Notes: generated by a model not told the origin, from the letters alone. A stretch of DNA of 64,000 bases from Streptomyces sp. NBC_00425 (GCF_036030735.1 NZ_CP107928.1:9741311-9805310); one strand, 5' to 3'; numbered from the stretch's first letter, positions 9,831 through 19,187 are shown. Translations and numbers: made by a program.

Positions 9831-10882
9831 CCCCTCACGACGCGCCCGGCGCACCCCTGCACATCGCCGGCACCGGCACCGCCCTGCCCGGCGACCCGGT
9901 CGACAACGCGCGCCTGGGCAAGACCTTCGGGATCGACGAGGAGTGGATCGACCTCTTCGTCGGCACCCGCACCCGCCACTTCGGCTGGGACCTCGCCACC
10001 GGCGAGATCCGGCACAGCCTCACCGACCTGTGCGCCGAGGCGGCCGCCCGCGCCGCCGACGCGGCCGGCGCCCGCCTGCAGGACCTGGACTTCCTCGTCC
10101 TGGCCACCACCACACCGGACCGGCTGCTGCCCACCACCGCCAACGAGGTCGCCGACCGGCTGGGCCTGGACCACCTGCCCACCTACCAGATCCAGGCAGG
10201 CTGCTCGGGCGCCGTCCAGGCCCTCGACCTGGCCCGGGCCCTGCTCGCCGCCGGGCACCGCAGCGGACTCGTCATCGGCGGCGACACCACCGCCCGCTTC
10301 CTCGACCCGAGCCGCACCCCCACCGACCTGCCCACCCAGGAACTCGTCAACTACGTCCTGTTCGGCGACGGCGCGGGCGCCGCCGTCGTCAGCGCCGAAC
10401 CCCTCGGCGAGGCCCTCGCCGTCCGCACACTGCTGCACCGCTTCAGCGGCCGGGGCCGGACACCGGGCCAGATCATCGACTGGGACGGCCCGGTGCGCCG
10501 CGACGCCGGCCGGCAGATGCTGTCCGAGGACTACAAGGCCGTCGAGGAGGGCGTGCCCGTCCTCGCGGGCGAGATCTACTGGGAACTGCTCGACTCCGTC
10601 GGCTGGACCCCCGCCGACGTCGACTTCCTGCTGCCGCCGCAGCTGTCCGCCCGGATGACCCGGCGCATCACCGAGAGCCTGGGGGCGTCCACCGCGCACG
10701 AGGTGTCCTGCGTCGTGGACACCGGCAACACCGGCAACGCACTGCCCCTGCTCCAGCTCGACAGGCTCCTGGACCGGCTGCCGGACACCGGGCGGGCCCT
10801 CGCCCTCGTCGTGGAGTCCAGCAAATGGATCAGGGCCGGCCTCGTCCTGGAGCGCACGCACGCCGCGGAGCCCCGCCCATGA
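9827..10882 (+). CDS. KAS III-like condensing enzyme, probable tetronate-forming off-loading enzyme
   Basis: 351 residues of the thiolase fold. Nucleophile Cys126 in QAGCSGAV and Asn304 in DTGNTGNA are present, but the His of the usual PHQAN block is replaced by Pro271 (LLPPQLS). In tetronate pathways (RK-682, tetronomycin, agglomerin) a KAS III-like protein joins the beta-ketoacyl chain to glyceryl-ACP, forming C-C and C-O bonds without a decarboxylative Claisen reaction. The neighbours (FkbH-like, ACP) match that scheme. ATG start overlaps the PKS stop (ATGA). Confidence 0.88.
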   Translation: MTPHDAPGAPLHIAGTGTALPGDPVDNARLGKTFGIDEEWIDLFVGTRTRHFGWDLATGEIRHSLTDLCAEAAARAADAAGARLQDLDFLVLATTTPDRLLPTTANEVADRLGLDHLPTYQIQAGCSGAVQALDLARALLAAGHRSGLVIGGDTTARFLDPSRTPTDLPTQELVNYVLFGDGAGAAVVSAEPLGEALAVRTLLHRFSGRGRTPGQIIDWDGPVRRDAGRQMLSEDYKAVEEGVPVLAGEIYWELLDSVGWTPADVDFLLPPQLSARMTRRITESLGASTAHEVSCVVDTGNTGNALPLLQLDRLLDRLPDTGRALALVVESSKWIRAGLVLERTHAAEPRP

Positions 10883-12804
10883 CGACACCCTTCCAGCGCC
10901 TGCGCGAACTGTCCGCCTCCGGACAGCTGGCCCGCGCCCACCCGCAGGTGGCCCCGCTCCTCGCGGAGATCACCGACGCCGGCGACCGCGAGCCCGCCGC
11001 CGTCCTCGCCGAACTGGCGCGCTGCGGCCACCTGCTGCGCGGCCTCGCCGCCCCCGACGTCCTCGCCCACCACCCCGACACCCCCCTCGTCACCGTCGCC
11101 GTCACCGGGCACTCCACCCTCGCCCAGCTCCCCGACGCCCTCACCGCCGAACTCGCCCGGCACGGACTCCTCGCCCGCCTCCTCGTCGGCACACACGGCG
11201 CCTACCTGCGCGACCTCACCGACCCCGACAGCGAACTGCGCGCCCCACAACCGGACCTGACACTGTGCCTGCTGGACGCGGACGCCGTCTTCGACCGACT
11301 CGGCACACCCTGGACCACCGACGACGCCGAAACGGCCTGCGCCCGGCTCGGCGAACGCGTCGCCGCCATCGCCGCCGCCCACACCGCGACCGGAACCGGC
11401 ACCCTCGTCCTCAACACCCTGCCGCTGCTGCGCCGCCACACCCAGCAGATCATCGACCAGCGCCGGCGCGCCCTGCTCGGCGCCCTGTGGCGCGAGTTCA
11501 ACGCCCGCCTGCTGCGCCTGACAGCCGACCACCCCGCCGTCACGGTCGTCGACCTCGACCCCCTGATCGCCGACCTCGGCCCGGCCAGCGACCCACGACT
11601 GGCCCTCTACACCCGCTCGCCCTTCACCGAACAGCTCCTAGGCGCCTACGCCCGCGAGGCGGCCCACATCCTGCGGGCCCGCAGCGGCCTGACCAAGAAG
11701 TGCCTCGTCCTCGACCTCGACGACACCCTGTGGGGCGGCGTCCTGGAAGAAGTCGGCGCCGACGGCCTCGGCGTCGGCGACGACCTGCTCGGCGAGCCCT
11801 ACCGCCAGATGCAGCGCACCGCCCGGCAACTCGCCGCCCAGGGCGTCCTGCTCGCCGTCAGCAGCAAGAACGACGCCGAACCGGCCGTACAGGCACTGCG
11901 CGACCACCCGGACATGACGCTGCGCCCCGACGACTTCGCACGGATCAACGCCAACTGGGAACCCAAGGACGCCAACCTCCGCGACATCGCCCACCACCTC
12001 GGCATCGCCACCGACGCCCTCGTCTTCGCCGACGACTCGCCCCAGGAACGCGCCCTGATCCGCCGCAGCCTGCCCGCCACCCCCGTCGTCGCCCTCGGCC
12101 GCGAACCCGCACTGCACACCGAGGCACTGCTGCGCGACGCCTGGTTCGACACCCCGCACGTCACCGACGACGACCGGCGCCGCACCGCCCGCTACCGCCA
12201 GGCCGCCGCCCGCGACGAACTGCGCCAGGGCGCGGGCACGTACGAGGAATACCTGCACGACCTCGGCATCGTCGTGCACGTCGCGCCGCCGGGCCCGGCC
12301 GACACCGCCCGCGTGTGCCAGCTCTCCCTGCGCACCAACCGGTTCAACCTCACCGGCGAGCGGCTCCGGGCCGCCGAACTCGCCGAGATGGCCGCCGACC
12401 CGGCCCGCCGGGTCCTCGCCGTACGGGTACGCGACCGCTTCGGCGACAGCGGCCTGGTCGGCGCGCTGCTCACCCGCGACGAGGACGACGGCCTGTACAT
12501 CGACAACATGATGCTCAGCTGCCGGGCCCTGGCCCGCGGCGTCGAGGACGGCTGCCTGGCCGCCGTCCTCGAACACGCCCGCTCCCGCGGCCTGCCCCGG
12601 GTCAGGGCCCGCTACCGGGCCACGCCCGCCAACGCCGCGGCCCGCGGCTTCTACCCCTCGCTGGGCTTCACCGAGGAGCCGGGCGCCGGCCGCGAGCGAT
12701 GGTTCCGGCACGACCTCGGCCGGCTCCCGGACCGGCCGGGCCACCTGACCCTCGAGGTCCGACTGGGAGGAACGGCCGATGAGCACCACACGCCCCTGGG
12801 ATGA
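10879..12804 (+). CDS. FkbH-like glyceryl-ACP synthase (HAD superfamily)
   Basis: 641 residues. The HAD motif KCLVLDLDDTLWGG sits near residue 279 (catalytic Asp), with VSSKND as a second HAD motif. A C-terminal GNAT-like portion (about 480-620) is typical of FkbH proteins, and an extra N-terminal region of ~270 residues resembles the longer members of the family. FkbH enzymes dephosphorylate 1,3-bisphosphoglycerate and attach the glyceryl unit to a dedicated ACP. Here the partner ACP gene starts inside the last codons of this gene, a strong sign of co-expression. This supplies the C3 unit of a tetronate ring. Confidence 0.92.
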   Translation: MTTPFQRLRELSASGQLARAHPQVAPLLAEITDAGDREPAAVLAELARCGHLLRGLAAPDVLAHHPDTPLVTVAVTGHSTLAQLPDALTAELARHGLLARLLVGTHGAYLRDLTDPDSELRAPQPDLTLCLLDADAVFDRLGTPWTTDDAETACARLGERVAAIAAAHTATGTGTLVLNTLPLLRRHTQQIIDQRRRALLGALWREFNARLLRLTADHPAVTVVDLDPLIADLGPASDPRLALYTRSPFTEQLLGAYAREAAHILRARSGLTKKCLVLDLDDTLWGGVLEEVGADGLGVGDDLLGEPYRQMQRTARQLAAQGVLLAVSSKNDAEPAVQALRDHPDMTLRPDDFARINANWEPKDANLRDIAHHLGIATDALVFADDSPQERALIRRSLPATPVVALGREPALHTEALLRDAWFDTPHVTDDDRRRTARYRQAAARDELRQGAGTYEEYLHDLGIVVHVAPPGPADTARVCQLSLRTNRFNLTGERLRAAELAEMAADPARRVLAVRVRDRFGDSGLVGALLTRDEDDGLYIDNMMLSCRALARGVEDGCLAAVLEHARSRGLPRVRARYRATPANAAARGFYPSLGFTEEPGAGRERWFRHDLGRLPDRPGHLTLEVRLGGTADEHHTPLG

Positions 12805-13039
12805 GTTCGCCGGCTTCGTCTCCCTGCTCCGCGACGAGCTCGGCCTCGACCTGAGCGAACAGCAGGCGGCGGCCGACTTCGACGCCCTGCCCTCCTGGGA
12901 CTCCGTCCACCTGCTGCGCCTCGTCACGCTCATCGAGCGCGAGACCGGCCGGCGGGTGCCCGTCGCCCGCGTGCTGCAGGCCCGTGGACTGCGCGAGGTC
13001 CACGCCCTCACCCGCCCCGACCGCGAGGACCGGCCATGA
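12779..13039 (+). CDS. Acyl carrier protein 2, probable glyceryl carrier
   Basis: 86 residues; attachment Ser42 in SWDSVHLL. It overlaps the FkbH-like gene by 26 bases with a GGGAGGA ribosome-binding site inside the upstream gene, and its stop overlaps the phosphopantetheinyl transferase start. By analogy with RkF-type proteins it should receive the glyceryl group from the FkbH-like enzyme. Confidence 0.87.
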   Translation: MSTTRPWDEFAGFVSLLRDELGLDLSEQQAAADFDALPSWDSVHLLRLVTLIERETGRRVPVARVLQARGLREVHALTRPDREDRP

Positions 13040-13899
13040 CCGCCCCGACAGGCCCCGCCACGCGGTCGCTGGGCGAGCCCATCGCGTCGACCACGGTGCA
13101 CACCGACTGGTCCGACGTACGCGCGGACCTGCGCACGCACGGCACCGCGCTGGTCCACGGGCGCCTCGCCGACTGGCGGCCCAAGGACCCCGACGGCCCC
13201 GAACTGCGCGCCGTGCTCGGCCGGGACTGGGCCCGCTACCGCGACATCACGCACGAGGACATGCGCGGCCGGTACGCCGCCTCCCGCCGCCTGCTGAAGT
13301 ACGCCGCCGCCGCCGCGCTGCGCGCCGACGCCCGCGACCTGGAACTCATGTACGGGCCGACCGGCCGGCCCTATCTGCGCGGCTGCGACCAGATCGACAT
13401 CAGCCTCAGCCACACCGACGACCTGCTGCTGGTCGGGCTGACGACACGGGGCCTGATCGGCGTCGACGCGGAGCGCTCGGACCGTCGTATCTACAGCCGC
13501 GGCCTGGACCGGCAGATCTGCACCCCGCACGAACGCCTCACCGTGTCGCGGCTGCCGCTGGCCGAGCGCGACCCGAGCCTGGTGCGGCTGTGGACCCTGA
13601 AGGAGGCGTACAGCAAGGCGATCGGCCAGGGGCTGCAGTTCCGGTTCACGGAGTTCGGGTTCGGCGCCGACGGCCGGCCGACCCAGGTGCACCGCCCCGA
13701 CGGCACCCCGGGCACCGGCGACGAGTGGACGTTCTGCACCTATGTGCTCGGCAGCGACGGCCTCGAGTTCTGCGTCAGCACCGCCGTCTACGACGCGGGG
13801 CTCGGCCGCACCCTGGACGCCGAGATCACCACCATGCTCGACGCCGACGCCGTCGCCGCCCTCAACGAGGCGCTCAGCGGGGTGCGCCCGCACGGCTGA
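13036..13899 (+). CDS. 4'-phosphopantetheinyl transferase, Sfp type
   Basis: 287 residues. Family motifs GVDAERSDRR (metal binding) and WTLKEAYSKAIGQGL are present in the expected order. It converts the apo-ACPs and the PKS carrier domain of this operon to holo forms using coenzyme A. It is the last gene of the operon, with start ATG 13036 overlapping the ACP stop, and it converges on the AfsA-like gene with only seven bases between stops. Confidence 0.93.
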   Translation: MTAPTGPATRSLGEPIASTTVHTDWSDVRADLRTHGTALVHGRLADWRPKDPDGPELRAVLGRDWARYRDITHEDMRGRYAASRRLLKYAAAAALRADARDLELMYGPTGRPYLRGCDQIDISLSHTDDLLLVGLTTRGLIGVDAERSDRRIYSRGLDRQICTPHERLTVSRLPLAERDPSLVRLWTLKEAYSKAIGQGLQFRFTEFGFGADGRPTQVHRPDGTPGTGDEWTFCTYVLGSDGLEFCVSTAVYDAGLGRTLDAEITTMLDADAVAALNEALSGVRPHG

Positions 13900-13906
13900 C
13901 TCCCGG

Positions 13907-14869
13907 TCACAGGTCCTCCACCACCGACGCCGTGGCCTCCAGGACGGCGCTGCCGGCCTGGACGAGGCTCAGCGTGACCGGCGTCAGACGCCGCCCGTCG
14001 GCGTCCTTGCCGAGCCGGTCCCACACGGCCGTGCAGCGCATCGGCAGCTCCGGGTCCGCGTAGCCGCGGAAGTGCACGCGCAGGGCGCCCAGAGTGCTGT
14101 GCGCCGGCTTGAGGGCGTACGCCCGCCAGGCGGTCAGCAGCGCCGTCTGGCGGACCGCCTCCAGGAGCAGCGCGTGCGCGGGGACTGTGCTGGGCGGCAG
14201 CGCCACGTCCACGGCCAGCTGTCCCGGGCACGGCGTCACCGGCCGGCGCAGCAGGACGTCGCCGACGAGGTGGCGCCCCACGTCGGCCGGGGCGACGCGG
14301 GCGCCCGGCCCGGGCGCGGCCGGCGTGGCCGAGGCGGCGTCCGCCGCGGCGGCCAGGGCCGCCCGGGAGCGCTCCCGGTGGCCGCGGTGCACCGTCGGCG
14401 CCAGGAACACCACGCTCGCGCTCCCGCTGCCGCACGGCACGTCGTCGATGCGCGGGGCGATGGCGAACTCCAGGACCCGGGGCACGCCGTCGACCACCTT
14501 GTCGGGGCGCACGCGCAGATGCAGGTCCAGGGGGGCGGGGGAGGACCGCACCCGCCAGGGCGTGACGTCGTCGGCGCGCAGGTCGAAGCGGTAGAAGACG
14601 CCGACGCGGGCCGCGGGCACACCGAAGTGCGTGTGCCCGATGAACTCGCCCGCCTCGCGGACCATCTCGGCGGCCGCCCGCAGATCGTGGTGACGGCCGG
14701 CCCGCTCGCCGAACGGCCCCAGCCCGTCGGCCAGCTCGCCGGCCAGGACGAACTCCTCCTCGACGTCCGGCGCCGCGGCGACGGGATGCAGCCAGGACCG
14801 CGGGCGGTGGACGAGGTGCCGGACGGTCCCCGCCGTCCGCCGCCGGCCTGCGCCGGGCGCGCGCTCCAT
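13907..14869 (-). CDS. AfsA-like (A-factor biosynthesis hotdog) protein
   Basis: 320 residues with two hotdog repeats. The first repeat begins at LVHRPRSWLHPV, the block by which AfsA proteins are recognised, followed by GHTHFGVP; a second repeat (ALLLEAVRQTALL) follows near residue 200. AfsA homologues condense a beta-ketoacyl chain with dihydroxyacetone phosphate on the way to gamma-butyrolactone signals. In this cluster it could make a signal or work on the same beta-ketoacyl intermediates. Start ATG 14869 has AAGGGGG four to five bases upstream. No butyrolactone receptor gene is visible beside it. Confidence 0.75.
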   Translation of the reverse strand: MERAPGAGRRRTAGTVRHLVHRPRSWLHPVAAAPDVEEEFVLAGELADGLGPFGERAGRHHDLRAAAEMVREAGEFIGHTHFGVPAARVGVFYRFDLRADDVTPWRVRSSPAPLDLHLRVRPDKVVDGVPRVLEFAIAPRIDDVPCGSGSASVVFLAPTVHRGHRERSRAALAAAADAASATPAAPGPGARVAPADVGRHLVGDVLLRRPVTPCPGQLAVDVALPPSTVPAHALLLEAVRQTALLTAWRAYALKPAHSTLGALRVHFRGYADPELPMRCTAVWDRLGKDADGRRLTPVTLSLVQAGSAVLEATASVVEDL

Positions 14870-14975
14870 ACTTCCCCCTTCTGTACGGACCGTGCTCGCA
14901 ACACGATGCGTCGAGGGTGCACGGATTCGGCCACGCCCGGCCAGCCCCGCCCGCTGACAGCTTGCTGCGCGGCAC

Positions 14976-16013
14976 CTACTCCGCCGGCAGGCCGGGCCCG
15001 CCCTCGTCGAGGAGCCCGGCCAGCGCCACGTTGACGCCCGCCTGGAACCGGCTGGAGGACTCCACCTGCTCCATGATCTCCGAGATGTACCGCCGGCAGG
15101 TGCGCACCGACATGCCCAGCCGGCGCGCGACCAGCTCGTCCTTGTGGCCCTGGGCCATCAGCTTGATGATCGACCGCTTCAGGTCGTCGGCGACGGGGGT
15201 CTGCGCCGTGGAGCCCGGGGTGAACGCCGTGCCGGTGTCCCACAGATGCTCGTACACCTTGCACAGGAACGCCACGAGGGTCGGCTCCCGCACGACGACG
15301 GCGCCCGGCGGCCGGTCCTCGACGTGCTCGGGCAGGAACACCGCCTCGCGGTCGTAGATGATGATGCGGTCGATCAGCTCGTCCGTGGTGCGCACCTCGG
15401 CGCCCGCCGCGGCCACCGCGCGGATGTACGACGTCGTGGTCAGGTCGCTGCGCACGGTGTGCTGGTAGAGATGCCGCACCCGCACGCCGCGCGCCAGCCG
15501 GGCCAGGGTGAGCGGGCGCGCGTTCTCCAGATACCGGGGCGGGCGGGGGCCGCCCGGCTGCGCGGTGAGGATCTCCGTGCGGCAGCGCGCCCCCCAGTCG
15601 TCGAGCATGGCCTGCAGGACCCGGATGTCGCTGATCACGTCGAACGCCTCGGCCTGGTTGCGGCGTCTGCGGCTCTCGAAGTAGGCGGGCTGCAGCGAGC
15701 GCATCCGGGTGCGCACGTCGGTGACCGCCTGCTGCAGCTCGTGGATCTGCTGCTCGGTCGGCCCCACCAGATCGGCCGCGGCGGCCTCGGGGCTGACCGG
15801 CATGAGGGTCTCGGGCTCGCCCGGCATCGGATGCAGCAGGCTGAACTCCGTCAGGGTCTGCTCGACCCGCACGGCCACCTCGAGCGACGTGCCCAGCGCA
15901 CGGGCGATCTGCTCGCGGTCGAACCGCCCGAGTGTGACCGCCTTCTGGTAAGCGGTCGCGCATATGCCGTCGAGTTCGTTGGAGTTCGGCCCGGAAAGAG
16001 AACCTTCTTGCAT
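14976..16013 (-). CDS. Helix-turn-helix (LuxR-type C-terminus) transcriptional regulator
   Basis: 345 residues. The C-terminal HTH reads LMAQGHKDELVARRLGMSVR and is followed by the usual recognition-helix continuation. The middle resembles the phospholipase-D-like/TrmB-type sensor region found in many Streptomyces cluster regulators, but I cannot name a ligand. Start ATG 16013 (MQEGSLSG) was chosen over a longer open frame because upstream codons lack coding character. It lies between the AfsA-like gene and a divergent secreted-peptide gene, sharing a 133-bp promoter gap with the latter. Confidence 0.8.
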   Translation of the reverse strand: MQEGSLSGPNSNELDGICATAYQKAVTLGRFDREQIARALGTSLEVAVRVEQTLTEFSLLHPMPGEPETLMPVSPEAAAADLVGPTEQQIHELQQAVTDVRTRMRSLQPAYFESRRRRNQAEAFDVISDIRVLQAMLDDWGARCRTEILTAQPGGPRPPRYLENARPLTLARLARGVRVRHLYQHTVRSDLTTTSYIRAVAAAGAEVRTTDELIDRIIIYDREAVFLPEHVEDRPPGAVVVREPTLVAFLCKVYEHLWDTGTAFTPGSTAQTPVADDLKRSIIKLMAQGHKDELVARRLGMSVRTCRRYISEIMEQVESSSRFQAGVNVALAGLLDEGGPGLPAE

Positions 16014-16146
16014 TACGTTGTCGCACCCCCGTACGCAAAGAGAAAAGCTGTCATGCAACTTTACGTCATCGAGAATCGCTTGGAAGCGGCTGGAGCGGCA
16101 GGGCAGTCTTCTGCGTGGAGAAGCCAAGCATAAATAGGGGGCAACG

Positions 16147-16341
16147 ATGAACAAGGGCATGTTCGCCAAAACGGCAGCGGCCGTGTGCGCGTCGTTTGTG
16201 ATTTTGGGAAGTCTTGGTTCAGGTTTGGCGGAGGCGTCAACTCCGGATGTGTCGGTCGGTCTCTCGCCTCTCATCGTGGTGCTGACGGGGGACACCTCGA
16301 TGTGCCCGGAAGACGACCAGTGGGGTTCCGCTTGCCCGTGA
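16147..16341 (+). CDS. Small secreted peptide of unknown function
   Basis: 64 residues, not recognised. A clear signal peptide (Lys-containing n-region, hydrophobic core AAAVCASFVILGSLGSGL, AEA-type cleavage near residue 30) precedes a ~34-residue mature part that ends CPEDDQWGSAC-Pro with two cysteines. AGGGGG lies five bases before the ATG. It is divergent from the LuxR-type gene. It might be a signal, an immunity factor or a surface peptide; nothing in the sequence decides. Confidence 0.65.
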   Translation: MNKGMFAKTAAAVCASFVILGSLGSGLAEASTPDVSVGLSPLIVVLTGDTSMCPEDDQWGSACP

Positions 16342-16558
16342 CCGGCGCGGTCCGGTGCACGACACCCTGAACGGCGTGGCTCCAGGCGGCCGCCGGGCAT
16401 GGGGGAGACGGTGGAGTCCGAGGCCGGCTCCCGGACCCCCCTCCGCGCGACGCCGCTCATGACGCCCCGCTGTGCGGCACCTGTGTGCCGTGCGGCGGGG
16501 CGCTGCCTCTGCCGCCGCCGGCCCGCGGCGGCGGCGGTATCCGGCCGTTCCCGGCCGC

Positions 16559-18967
16559 CTACGGGGCGCCCGGCCCGGTCCCGCTGCGGCCGACCGCATG
16601 AGCGACTTCTGCCCGAGAATTTACTCCGAGTTTCTTGAATATGCGGCTCATGTGCGTTTCGACGGTTTTCGTGCTGATGCCGAGGTGAGCGGCAATGCGC
16701 TGGTTCGTGTATCCGGCGGAAACCAGATGGGCGATCTCCGTCTCCCGGGCACTCGCCGCCGCGAGCGGAGAATTGGCGGGCCGACCGGAAGAGCGGCCTT
16801 TCTTTTCCTCGGCGATCCCGTTCGCGAAGGAAAGCATCCATGAATTCCCGTGGCCGGCCGAGACGGCGGCCGCGAGTTCGCCCGGGAATTGTGCGGCGTC
16901 CTGGTCTCCGCATTCCCTGCGGGTGCGCGCGAGCCCGAGAGCCAACGGGGCAATGGCATGCCCGTGGCCGAGGAAAAGAGCCGCGCGCAGTCCCCGCTCG
17001 AATCGAGGAGCGGCCCGCCCGGGCATGCCCAGACGCAGTTCCGTCTCGCCCAGCCACCGGCAGGCCTCCAGACGGTCGACCCAGTGCGCGCCCTCCGCCG
17101 CGCCGCCCGGCGTCCCCCCGGCGGGCCCTGCGCCCGCGTCCGCTCCCGCCGCGCCCGCGCCCAGCGCCCGGTCCACGCGATCGGCCGCATCGCGCGCCGC
17201 GGCGGTCGCGCCGCCCAGCACGTGCGCGGCGCCGAGCAGGGCGGCCACCGCGAGCCCCGGCCCCGCCTCGACGTCCTCGGACACCGCCCGCACGGCGCGC
17301 TCCACCGTTCCCGCCCCGGCGCTCACGCCGAGCTGAGCCATCTCCACGGCCAGCGCCAGCCGTTCGGCCCGCACCCCCCGCCCTCCGTCGCCCGCCTCCA
17401 TGCCGCGCGGGGGCGCGTCGAGCAGCGCCCCCGCCTGCGCGTACCTGCCGAGCCCGCGCAGCCCGCGCACCCGCCACAGCACCGCGTCCGCGGCGGTCGC
17501 GTCCGCGGCGGCCGGCAGCCGGTGCCACGTCGCGGCGTACAGCCGCTCGGCCGCACCCGGCTGCCCGGCCAGCACCAGCGCCTCGGCCCGCCACAGCGCC
17601 GGCTCCACCGGATCGCCCAGCACCGCACCGGCCCGGGCCAGCGCCCGGGCCGCCCGGGCCGGCTGGCGCCACAGCGTCTCGCGCGCCGCCTGGGCCAGCA
17701 CCCCCGCGTCGTCCGCCGTCAGCGCGTCGCAGTCGACGAGATGCGCCGCCAGCGCGAGCGTCTCCCCGGCCGCGCGCAGCGCCGCGACCGCCCGCAGGCG
17801 GGCCGCGTGCCGCCAGCCCGCCCCCGACGCATGGTGGATCCGGGCCCGGACGGCCGGCCGGACGAAGCGGAAACGCCGCCCGTGCGCGTCCGGCACCACC
17901 AGACTCTCGGCGTGCAGCGCGTCCAGAGCGCACAGCACGTCGGACTCGGGAAGCTGGGCCGTCGCGGCGACCACCGACGGCAGGAACGAGTCGCCGACCA
18001 CGGCGGCCGCACACGCGGTGCGCCAGCCCAGCGACGACAGGCAGTGCAGATCGAGCCCCCGCGCCGCGGCGGCCGACGGCGGTACACCGGTGGCCACTTC
18101 GAGCACGCCGTACACGCCGCCGCCCGCCCCGCCGGCACCCGCGCCGCCGCCCGTTCCGCACGACGGCCCGCCCGCGCCCGCCCCGCCGAGCAGCCCCGGC
18201 ACCCCGCCCGCGTCACGCAGCGCCACGGCCACCGCCACCGGGCCCGGCCCCGCGGGCAGCAGCGCCCGCATCCGGTCGTCGGACAGCGGCGCGAGACGCA
18301 GATGGTGCAGGTTCGGGGCCTCGTAGGCCAGGGCCGTCAGATGCCGGTCCGCGGGGACCGCACGGTGCGCGAAGACGGTCAGCACCGGAGCCCTCGGCGG
18401 ACAGCGCACCAGGTACTCGATGAAGTCCGTGGTGAGCGCGCAGGCCCGGTGCGCGTCGTCCAGGACCAGCAACAGGCCCCGGCCCGAGGCCAGTTGGGCG
18501 ACGGCGGCGCGCAGCGCCCGCAACAGGCCGTAGTGGCCGGCCGCCCCGTCGGCCATCCCGCCGGTCATCGCGTGGGCCGTCCCGTCGGCCGCCTGCGGGC
18601 CGTGCAGCGAGGGGAAGACCGCCGCCAGCCGCCCGGTGGCCGCCGCGCCGAGCTGCTCGAACAGCGAGCCGTCGGCCCGGGCCAGGACGTCGTCCAGCGC
18701 GTCCACGACCACCTCCAGCGGACGCGTTCCGCCGCCGCGCGGGATCCGGCCCGCCGCGACCGTCCAGCCGTCCCGCCGGGCCGAGCGGACCAGGCGACGC
18801 AGCAGATGGGACTTGCCGACCCCCGGCTCACCGCTGACCCGCACCACCTGCGGGCTCTGCCCCGACAGGGTCAACCACCCACGCAACAGGCCCAGTTCGG
18901 CATCCCGCAGGAACACCGGACCCCCGAGCCGGGCCGCTGCTCCAGGCACTGGCGCCGCTTCCGGCAC
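16559..18967 (-). CDS. LAL-type (large ATP-binding LuxR) regulator
   Basis: 802 residues. N-terminal AAA/STAND ATPase with Walker A GEPGVGKSHL and Walker B-like LLLVLDDAH, a long helical middle region, and a C-terminal LuxR HTH (RETEIAHLVSAGYTNQRIAA). LAL proteins activate polyketide clusters in response to bound nucleotide or maltotriose-like ligands. The GTG start at 18967 is supported by AAGGAGG six bases upstream; the open frame continues further but the Shine-Dalgarno decides. Divergent from the MFS exporter across a 373-bp gap. Confidence 0.88.
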   Translation of the reverse strand: MPEAAPVPGAAARLGGPVFLRDAELGLLRGWLTLSGQSPQVVRVSGEPGVGKSHLLRRLVRSARRDGWTVAAGRIPRGGGTRPLEVVVDALDDVLARADGSLFEQLGAAATGRLAAVFPSLHGPQAADGTAHAMTGGMADGAAGHYGLLRALRAAVAQLASGRGLLLVLDDAHRACALTTDFIEYLVRCPPRAPVLTVFAHRAVPADRHLTALAYEAPNLHHLRLAPLSDDRMRALLPAGPGPVAVAVALRDAGGVPGLLGGAGAGGPSCGTGGGAGAGGAGGGVYGVLEVATGVPPSAAAARGLDLHCLSSLGWRTACAAAVVGDSFLPSVVAATAQLPESDVLCALDALHAESLVVPDAHGRRFRFVRPAVRARIHHASGAGWRHAARLRAVAALRAAGETLALAAHLVDCDALTADDAGVLAQAARETLWRQPARAARALARAGAVLGDPVEPALWRAEALVLAGQPGAAERLYAATWHRLPAAADATAADAVLWRVRGLRGLGRYAQAGALLDAPPRGMEAGDGGRGVRAERLALAVEMAQLGVSAGAGTVERAVRAVSEDVEAGPGLAVAALLGAAHVLGGATAAARDAADRVDRALGAGAAGADAGAGPAGGTPGGAAEGAHWVDRLEACRWLGETELRLGMPGRAAPRFERGLRAALFLGHGHAIAPLALGLARTRRECGDQDAAQFPGELAAAVSAGHGNSWMLSFANGIAEEKKGRSSGRPANSPLAAASARETEIAHLVSAGYTNQRIAAHLGISTKTVETHMSRIFKKLGVNSRAEVAHAVGRSGTGPGAP

Positions 18968-19151
18968 GACAACCTCCTTGCGCGAATATCCGCCAGGAAA
19001 GAGTGCCCCGCCCCGAGGAGCCGGCCAAGTCGCGGCCGCTGTCCACACCTTGCCTGGCAGAAAGTCCGCCCCGGGCGCGGAGCCCTGCCGAAATGTCGGG
19101 GAGAACCCTGAACGGCCCCACGACACGGACAGCGAAGGTCTCCCGAATGCT

Positions 19152-19187
19152 TTGACATCTGAAGGGAGAACAGATGCGAACAGATGC
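19152..19187. promoter_or_regulatory. Candidate operator between the LAL regulator and the exporter
   Basis: In the 373-bp gap 18968-19340, CATCTG (19156-19161) and CAGATG (19171-19176) form an inverted repeat, and GAACAGATGC is repeated in tandem at 19168-19187. A TTGACA hexamer starts at 19152, but no convincing -10 follows at 17 bp. The rest of the gap shows no gene. It could be the binding region of the divergent regulator. Confidence 0.35.

Noticed and set aside
14976..18161. A 1061-codon leftward frame joining two regulators
   Set aside because: Only the last 345 codons (from ATG 16013) have protein features; the rest is an out-of-frame shadow of the LAL gene.
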